Shown here: piece by piece, positions 57,345 to 64,000 of the stretch
Layout of the letters: each line of letters begins with the position of its first letter
Numbering within the stretch: the stretch's first letter is position 1
Assembly (NCBI GenBank): GCA_032433765.1
Contig: JAVIAB010000092.1
Coordinates: 64,164,458-64,228,457, forward strand
DNA from: Megaustenia siamemsis
Taxonomy: Eukaryota > Mollusca > Gastropoda > Stylommatophora > Ariophantidae
Direction: 5' to 3'
Length of the DNA stretch: 64,000 bases
Position numbers and translations under genes: made by a program
The notes under the pieces: model-generated
Told to the model about the DNA's origin: nothing
The model's input: only the letters and a program-made list of their open reading frames with translations
Databases searched by the model: none

Positions 57345-57525
57345 AACATGTTGGCAAAGTGGTTAATGTATTTGTCAGCATTTCAGGTCGTTGGAATTCA
57401 AGTTCCAGGTAGAGAGGACTTTTGTTATAAATCTATAAGCCTTCAGCGTTCATGTAAGCTCTGACAACAGGTATTAAAAGATCTTCTATCGGAAGGTAAA
57501 GAGGCCTAGCGTAGTGCTAATAACA
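57345..57525 (+). mobile_element. SINE family G, inverted copy of 51,335-51,510
   Basis: Carried by the inverted duplication. The A-box-like TGGCAAAGTGG and B-box-like ATTCAAGTTCC lie in the + orientation here. Confidence 0.7.
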
Positions 57526-57529
57526 TCAT

Positions 57530-58275
57530 CCATTAATGCGCCAATAATCACGGGCAAAAGTAACAGTTTCAAGGTAAAACAACATATACAATACAATAAT
57601 AAATAATACAATAACGAACAAATATTTATTATTTTCTATTGATTTTAAGCGCGGATTAAAAAAACAACAGAATTTATGTATTATTTATGTTTCAATGTTA
57701 GTGGGATTTTACAACAGATAAAACAGATGTAACAACTGATATGTATATCAAGAAGAAAAAATAGAAAGAGTAAACAGATTTGCATTATCTTGTTCTATTC
57801 GTAAAAAAATGACTGAAAGACCACAACAGATATGAAAGGAAGTCTGAACATAACAAAGAATAAAATAAAACAACTACACAACAAATGGAAAAGGACTAAC
57901 ATAGCAGAAAAATGTAGACTTACAGCCTGCTTTTTTTCCCGTAACAAATTACGTCTCTGAAACACGTGGACTTATGGACAGATTAGCTGAAGATCTATAA
58001 ATGTTTTCCAATTAAAATACCCCTCTATCGTGACAGAGAACAAAGAGTCAAGTTTGCATAATCAATAGACATAAAGATGAAGAGGAAGAATGCACTTGTT
58101 ACATAATTCTCAATAATATGGAGATAAGAACAAACATTTCAGCTGTGTAAAAACTACTATTTCGGAGAACTTGTTGTAGAACATACAAAAGCGATAAAAA
58201 TAAATTATTTTGGACAAATAAAAATAACTTGATAGTCTATGGATGATCTTTTGGGTGGCGGAGAGGAGGGTAATT
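57530..58275. other. Right-arm AT-rich sequence, nothing recognised
   Basis: Counterpart of 50,580-51,330. No gene. Confidence 0.5.
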
Positions 58276-58279
58276 AAAT

Positions 58280-59475
58280 AGATGAGAAAGGGGAAGATGA
58301 GCAAGGTGGGTGTCAGATGTTACAGATGAGAAAGGGGAAGATGAGCAAGGTGGATGTCAGATGTTACAGATGAGAAAGGGGAAGATGAGCAAGGTGGGTG
58401 TCAGATGTTACAGATGAGAAAGGGGAAGATGAGCAAGGTGGATGTCAGATGTTACAGATGAGAAAGGGGAAGATGAGCAAGGTGGATGTCAGATGTTACA
58501 GATGAGAAAGAGGAAGATGAGCAAGGTGGGTGTCAGCTGTTACAGATGAGAAAGGGGAAGATGAGCAAGGTGGATGTCAGATGTCACAGATGAGAAAGGG
58601 GAAGATGAGCAAGGTGGATGTCAGATGTTACAGATGAGAAAGGGGAAGATGAGCAAGGTGGATGTCAGATGTTACAGATGAGAAAGAGGAAGATGAGCAA
58701 GGTGGGTGTCAGATGTTATAGATGAGAAAGGTGAAGATGAGCAAGGTGGGGGTCAGATGTTACAGATGAGAAAGAGGAAGATGAGCAAGGTGGGTGTCAG
58801 ATGTTACAGATGAGAAAGAGGAAGATGAGCAAGGTGGGTGTCAGATGTTACAGATGAGAAAGAGGAAGATGAGCAAGGTGGGTGTCAGATGTTACAGATG
58901 AGAAAGAGGAAGATGAGCAAGGTGGGTGTCAGATGTTACAGATGAGAAAGAGGAAGATCAGCAAGGTGGGTGCCAGATGTTATAGATGAGAAAGAGGAAG
59001 ATCAGCAAGGTGGGTGCCAGATGTTACAGATGAGAAAGAGGAAGATGAGCAAGGTGGGTGTCAGATGTTACAGATGAGAAAGAGGAAGATCAGCAAGGTG
59101 GGTGCCAGATGTTATAGATGAGAAAGAGGAGGATGAGCAAGATGGGTGTCAGATTTTATAGATGAGAAAGAGGAAGATGAGCAAGGTGGGTGCCAGATGT
59201 TATAGATGAGAAAGAGGAGGATGAGCAAGATGGGTGTCAGATGTTATAGATGAGAAAGAGGAAGATCAGCAAGGTGGGTGCCATATGTTATAGATGAGAA
59301 AGAGGAAGATGAGCAAGGTGGGTGTCAGATGTTACAGATGAGAAAGAGGAGGATGAGCAAGGTGGGTGTCAGATGTTATAGATGAGAAAGAGGAAGATGA
59401 GCAAGGTGGGTGTCAGATGTTACAGATGAGAAAGAGGAGGATGAGCAAGATGGGTGCCAGATATTATAGATGAGC
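58280..59475. repeat. 44-bp minisatellite array (right arm)
   Basis: About 27 units, the reverse complement of 49,246-50,577. Both arms share the same variant blocks at corresponding ends, with about three units fewer here. Confidence 0.96.
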
Positions 59476-59522
59476 TGAGCATGCCTACAAAAAAGATGGT
59501 GAAGATTTCTCTCTTATTCTCG

Positions 59523-59605
59523 AGCAGCTGTTATAAGATCTAATCTCCAATCAGAGCAGCTGTTATAAGATCTAATCTCCAATCAGAGCAGCTTATAAGA
59601 TCTAA
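59523..59605. repeat. 32-bp minisatellite remnant (right arm)
   Basis: Just under three units, including the unit with the four-base deletion, cut off at 59,605. Confidence 0.9.
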
Positions 59606-59755
59606 AGATTTTTTCTGGGAAAGTAAAGGGGCACGGGCGTAATACCGACCATATTACCCCAAAAATCATGTGCTGAAGGTCTGTAAAATGTATGGTTACT
59701 AACACCATATTCCCTATACGCCACTTGGAGTGACGGGACTCTACTTTTTTTTTTT
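59606..59755 (+). mobile_element. SINE family A, headless, at an inversion boundary
   Basis: Starts AGATTTTTTCTGGGAAAGTA, so the head and the GGGTACC segment are missing. It then has the core and 3' stem-loop (GCCACTTGGAGT). Its truncation point is exactly where the inverted arm ends. Confidence 0.88.
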
Positions 59756-59757
59756 AC

Positions 59758-59935
59758 TTTTATTGCACATTTTTGGGTGAAATGGTTGGTAACACGTCAG
59801 ACCAACATTGCTTCCCAGAAAATCTTTTGTGCCAATTTTTAGAAGCACGTAACCTTGTCGGTTCGAAAAAAAATTCCTTTCTGGGGATCGAACCATGTTC
59901 CCTTTTGATTAAGGACGATTATGTGTAATCTTCAC
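59758..59935 (-). mobile_element. Diverged SINE with the shared core
   Basis: The - strand has GAACATGGTTCGATCCCC (B-box-like), TTTTCTGGGAAGCAATGTTG, GTTACCAACCATTTCACCC and AAAAATGTGC. This is the same order as the family A/E core but with a different head. Confidence 0.65.
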
Positions 59936-59939
59936 CAGC

Positions 59940-61955
59940 ATATATAGACATTACAAGAAGCAAATTCGACTTTATGATCAGTGTAATGTTCAGCAGCTTA
60001 CATACCCATTACAAAGAAACATTCGAATTTAGAACGGAAAGGCCCCACTGCATGCGGGGCGTTTCCATATCTGCTCAGCTCCCTTTCCAACAACCAACAA
60101 AGTGTTCTTCCCGATAGCCCACACTGTACTTCTGGCAAACCCGGGACTTGGTACCGTCCACTAAACTCCACGGCCAGTCGCCCACAGCACCACCATCTCA
60201 CCGCCTGGGCGCCAAGGCCAAGTTCACTCAGTGGTCAGGTGAATGCAACCAGATTATATCTATCTCCACAAACGAAAATCCAAACCAGAAAAATATCATT
60301 TGGAATCACACTGCAGCAAAAGTTCCACTAGTCCTGAACCAGATTTGACTAAGCAGCCATTTTTGCCTGCCGCACCAACCGGAATTCCTGTACTTCAAAC
60401 ACATTCAATTTCAGCACATTTTTGGTTACAGGGTTGCACTCTTTCCTCGATCTGTTTGCTTGGCCAGATTGGCTTCTCTGCTTCCTGGGGCATATTCGAC
60501 GTTATGTTCATATTATCATAACAAAAGCGAGACAGACGACACAGAAACAAACATGAGCTATTAAATTAAAAATCTCAGTAAAAACAACTTAATTAGCTCA
60601 TGTAGATATCATACTGCATTGTACGTAATTGTAAAATAAAATATTTTCATTTTTAATATGATTATCAGCAGATCATACTGCTATCTAAAGAAGCGAACAC
60701 TTTTGCTTACATTTTAAATTATCTGACAGTGTCGTGACCTGTCATTAGTTGTGACTTCAACATATCCGTTACGACGGAAGTTTAAAATTAACAAAAAGAA
60801 TGATGGTGAGGAAAAAGATGGATAACCGTAAGAAATTAAGAAAATAAAGAAGTAAAGTGGATATAGAAGAAAAGATTTATAAAAAAAAAGTTAAAGATAA
60901 TTATTCTATTATGAAAATTAAAAAAAAGGATAAGGAATGGAAAAAATAGATGAAGCTGAAGAAAAGGGGGAAAAACTTCCCAAAACAACAGATATCTGTT
61001 AAAAAAAAAAACAAGTAAATAAAACAAAATAAATGACTTGATAAAGCTCTGATACATTTTTCATGAGATGTAGAAATTTAAGAAAAAAAAAAAGAATTCG
61101 CTCTATCTTTTTGGGGCGATTCTCTTTTATGTTAAATTTTCTTTGTGTGTTTGATAGTTAATTTACGAACCTCTGGACAAGATACAGCGTTAAAGAAGAC
61201 AATAATAACATAATGTTCCATATTCGTGAAGAAGCTTAGCCATGAATAAATGTCGAATGAAATGAATAAATGTCACGAGTCTTTGGCATATTTTCTATAT
61301 TCTCAGAGGTTGATTTGTTCTGTTGTTGAACGCTAGCCTTTGCTCTTTAACACGCTCGTCCTCATGTTTCTCTTTCTTTCTTCCATATCTTTTCAGCATA
61401 CAGTCATGGCGTTGTATTTCTTTTTTGTAGAGCTGCCACCATACCTTGTGGGTGTTTATGTTACACCATACCACTTGCTCCTTGTCATGGAGTTCCGTAT
61501 TCTCTTTAAACATTGTTTTATTGTCTCTTGTTATAGATTTCTTTGTACTTTTTTCAATTCCCTTTACTCCGATATTATATTTAAATATTTTAATTCATAT
61601 AGATTTGTTCAATCGATTTAGTTACCTACTTTTCAAAAATGTGTGCATTTGCATGCACTATATTCATGTGTTTTCCGTCGTAGAATGTACTTAAGTGATT
61701 TGTAGACAATGATGAAGAACCTGATATAGTATTTGCCAGAAAATAGTCTACATTGTTTCGCAAAATGTCTTTCTGGGTGGTACAACTTCATACGTTAATA
61801 TCTTTATCCCTTAGCGAAAATTTGACTGATTTGATATTTGTACATGTCCCTGTTAGTGTTATCAAGTAACCGGTTGCTAGATGAAGAGGTCTGCTTCGGT
61901 GCTTGGTGCGTGTCGTTTAAGTGTTTTAGATCTGTTGTTGATGTTTATCCTAACG
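59940..61955. other. Unique sequence, no gene I can support
   Basis: A locally GC-richer patch at about 60,030-60,230 holds a 67-codon frame on the - strand (59,998-60,201) with no domain I recognise. It could be an exon fragment or chance. From 60,530 the sequence is AT-rich with A-runs. Frames at 61,295-61,694 are likewise unrecognised. Confidence 0.35.
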
Positions 61956-61968
61956 TCCATTTGTAACT

Positions 61969-62543
61969 GGGAGCCAGTGATGGGGAGTGTTAGACACTCC
62001 AAGGTATGGTGACAGCTTTACAAATAGGGAACACAATACAATACTGACGTTTCGGCTAGTAGCCTTCTTCAGAAAACAAGGACAACAACAACAAACGATG
62101 AAGCACAATTATCTATATCTACATGTTAGATCATCAGGAGAATGGAGAGGTGGACAGAAAAGAAGAGAAGAAAGTATGATTTAGAAATAAGAAACACTGC
62201 AAATGAATTAAAATCCATAATTGCTCAAACGCCCGTGCCAGTGGAATCAACTGAATTACTAACTTATCTCACTGAAGGATTTCTAAATCCTACTTTCTTC
62301 TCTTCTTTTCTGTCCACCTCTCCATTCTCCCTATCATCTAACATGTAGATATAGATAATTGTGCTTCATCGTTTGTTGTTGTTGTCCTTGTTTTCTGAAG
62401 AAGGCTACTAGCCGAAACGTCAGTATTGTATTGTGTTCCCTATTTGTAAAGCTGTCCCCATACCTTGGAGTGTCTAACACTCCCATCACTGGCTCCTTGC
62501 TACCAGCTTTACCGCAGCATTGCAATTATTTGCCTGTTCTCTT
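61969..62543 (+). mobile_element. Fold-back Penelope-like insertion with two hammerhead-like motifs
   Basis: Two inverted arms (61,971-62,188 and 62,279-62,496, about 218 bp each, nearly identical) surround a 90-bp spacer. Each arm carries, in opposite orientation, CTGAAGA, a GGCT-ACT-AGCC stem-loop and GAAACGTC (62,395-62,421 on +; 62,072-62,046 on -). CCATTTGTAACT at 61,957-61,968 and 62,544-62,555 is a perfect 12-bp target-site duplication. The spacer encodes A-N-E-L-K-S-I-I-A-Q then P-V-P-V-E-S, shared with the insertion at 23,740. Hammerhead motifs in the terminal repeats and inverted 5'-truncated structures are known for Penelope-like elements. Assignment is inference, as no RT or GIY-YIG domain is present. 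Confidence 0.75.
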
Positions 62544-62734
62544 CCATTTGTAACTCTCTTCTTATGTATCATCACGCTTAATAAGAACTTAGATTTGATG
62601 ACAGATAACAGGTAGAATAATTCATGAACTTCATGATGTAAACATTTCATACTATTAGGGTTAAAGAAAAACTAATTCTACATATCACAACTTTAGACAT
62701 TCCTCCACATTCCTGCCTAATAGATAGTATCAGG

Positions 62735-62935
62735 AGAGCGGGGAGGGGGGTGGGGGGGGGGGGGAGAGGGGCTAAATCGATAACTTATCTGGCTCTAAAC
62801 CAGGAGAAAACGGGTTCAAATCACGGAAGAGTCATAAAGTATTTTGTTTTCCTATTTTCCTATCGTGGGTGAAAGTAAAAACTCTAACCCTTACACCTCG
62901 TAGCGACTGTATTAGAGAAACAGCGTTTATTTTCC
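62735..62935 (+). mobile_element. tRNA-like SINE, family F
   Basis: After a G-rich run, a tRNA-like head has stem TCTGG/CCAGG around loop CTCTAAA and B box GGGTTCAAATC. Then come CTATCGTGGGTGAAAGTAAA and CTCGTAGCGACT. It shares this order with 54,335-54,490 (-). The loop and poor acceptor pairing argue against a working tRNA gene. Confidence 0.6.
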
Positions 62936-62939
62936 GCTC

Positions 62940-63595
62940 CTAAATGTTCCCCGGCAGATTTCAGCAATGGGATACATTTCGTTAAGACTTATAGTGTAGA
63001 GTATATCTCTACTGCCGGTTATCTTGCTAATTTATATGACCTCACCTTAGTGGATATTTGAAAGTTATCAATATTTTAACATCAAATGTCGGAATTTAGA
63101 GAAATAATTAAAGAAATATAATATTACTGGTATTCTCTCGTACATTAGTTGTTCGTTAGTGCTTTATTAATTAATCCAACGACGTGAACGTTTATATTTT
63201 AACTTCGATTAATTGTATTCTGGTTTTGTTAAGTAAGAAACGTAAAATGTTTACATACTGTGAACAATACTGTATGTTAAAATAAAGATAATACGAGACA
63301 TAATCAAAACATAAAAATAGCACAAAAAGGGCATCAGCGTGCTGTATAAGATAACACGAGGATTGTACACAATCAAGACATGCTTGTCAGAATTCTTCAT
63401 CAGACAAAAGGGAGAGAATGTTGAAGATCCGTTACAGATAACATTCTTTTCCAGCGGTTGTTGACAAACAGCGTTTGTTGCTAGAATGTCTTGATACATT
63501 GTTGTTCAGTGCTAATCATTATAATCATGTGTGTATCTTGCGGAACTGACGAAAACTATCCCCTCCCCATTCCATCCTACATTCCTTTAAAAAAA
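62940..63595. other. AT-rich unique sequence, nothing recognised
   Basis: Open frame 63,251-63,499 (-) has no domain. Confidence 0.45.
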
Positions 63596-63597
63596 AA

Positions 63598-63840
63598 AAA
63601 ATGCCCCGTAATTGTTCGAGTGTGACGTATAAGGATTGTGGTATTGGTGCCAAACTTTGTACGACCCTCGCCATGTTTTTGAGCCAAATTGGTCATCACT
63701 ACACCAGAACGTCCTTATTTCCCTGAAAGAAAGAAAATGTCGGGTACGAAGTGTGGAAACCTAGAAACCGATCATGGGACTTAGCTCTCGTTCCTGCCAA
63801 GCAGAACGGGTTCCATCCTGCTTCAGACCATATATTGTAT
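63598..63840 (-). mobile_element. Diverged SINE with the shared core
   Basis: The - strand has GAACCCGTTCTGCTTGGCAG at the head side, then TTTCAGGGAAATAAGGACGT, TGTAGTGATGACCAATTTGG, CTCAAAAACATGGCGAGGGT and TTGGCACCAATACCACAATC. The order parallels the family A core and tail with many substitutions. Confidence 0.6.
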
Positions 63841-63844
63841 CTTG

Positions 63845-64000
63845 TTTTTTTCTGTTGTTGTTTATTTTTCATTGTTTTCTGAGTGTTGCAAAACATACCT
63901 CTTCCTCATATGATTCGTTGAATTATCGCTTCGGAAGTTTTCCTCTATAATAACATTCATTTATATTTATTTGTCTCCGCCTTATCTCTTGTCTCAGAAG
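63845..64000. other. Window end, nothing recognised
   Basis: Short T-rich stretch. Confidence 0.5.

Larger units (their letters stand above)
56410..59605 (-). repeat. Inverted duplication, right arm
   Basis: Reverse complement of 49,120-52,440. It ends inside the 32-bp minisatellite (last bases GCTTATAAGATCTAA) and abuts a truncated SINE body at 59,606. The spacer between the arms is about 4 kb. Confidence 0.93.

Noticed and set aside
59998..60201. 67-codon - strand frame in a GC-richer patch as a host exon
   Set aside because: No recognisable domain, no convincing splice sites read by eye and no neighbouring exons; left as unrecognised.
62760..62845. A tRNA gene with a CUA-like anticodon loop
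   Set aside because: Poor acceptor pairing, and shared downstream sequence with 54,335-54,490 marks it as a SINE family head.

Overview
This 64-kb window is AT-rich, non-coding, repeat-dominated eukaryotic nuclear DNA. I find no host gene I can defend and nothing of prokaryotic or viral layout. Almost every recognisable feature is a tRNA-headed SINE, a decayed non-LTR retrotransposon (LINE) fragment, a Penelope-like scrap or a minisatellite. Many tRNA heads sit on one conserved SINE core, and the LINE C-termini are of an RTE/Jockey-like invertebrate kind. Together these suggest a lophotrochozoan, most likely a mollusc and perhaps a gastropod. The phylum is inference only.

Layout: 1-7.2 kb is mostly unique AT-rich DNA with a 32-bp minisatellite (1.9-3.0 kb) and two LINE 3' ends. 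At 7.2-10.4 kb a 21-bp array and a 44-bp array are interrupted by a LINE, itself interrupted by a two-headed SINE, followed by two more SINEs. At 11-18 kb lie LINE relics (12.0-14.2 kb is the longest, with a readable YADD box), a Penelope-like scrap and SINEs. At 18.4-20.8 kb are three short tandem arrays. At 22.1-24.5 kb a LINE is split by a SINE and by a ~600-bp insertion. 24.5-29.4 kb is mostly featureless. At 30.4-32.4 kb a LINE tail runs straight into a 40-bp minisatellite, followed by a 54-bp array.

32,105-38,450 and 38,451-44,788 are two near-identical head-to-tail copies of a 6.34-kb segment. Each carries two SINEs and arrays of 13, 86 and 27 bp. At 44.9-48.3 kb are SINEs and one LINE relic. 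At 48.5-59.6 kb two ~3.2-3.3-kb arms form a large inverted duplication around a ~4-kb spacer; one breakpoint lies inside a SINE and another abuts one. The last 4 kb hold degraded SINEs and a 575-bp fold-back insertion with paired hammerhead-ribozyme-like motifs.

The parts do not cooperate as a gene system. They record nested retroposition, minisatellite growth and segmental rearrangement. The most novel-looking items are the two-headed SINE (two independent insertions, each with its own 12-bp target-site duplication), the shared core with interchangeable heads, the fold-back element, the SINE-bounded inverted duplication, and the minisatellite that arose from LINE coding sequence.
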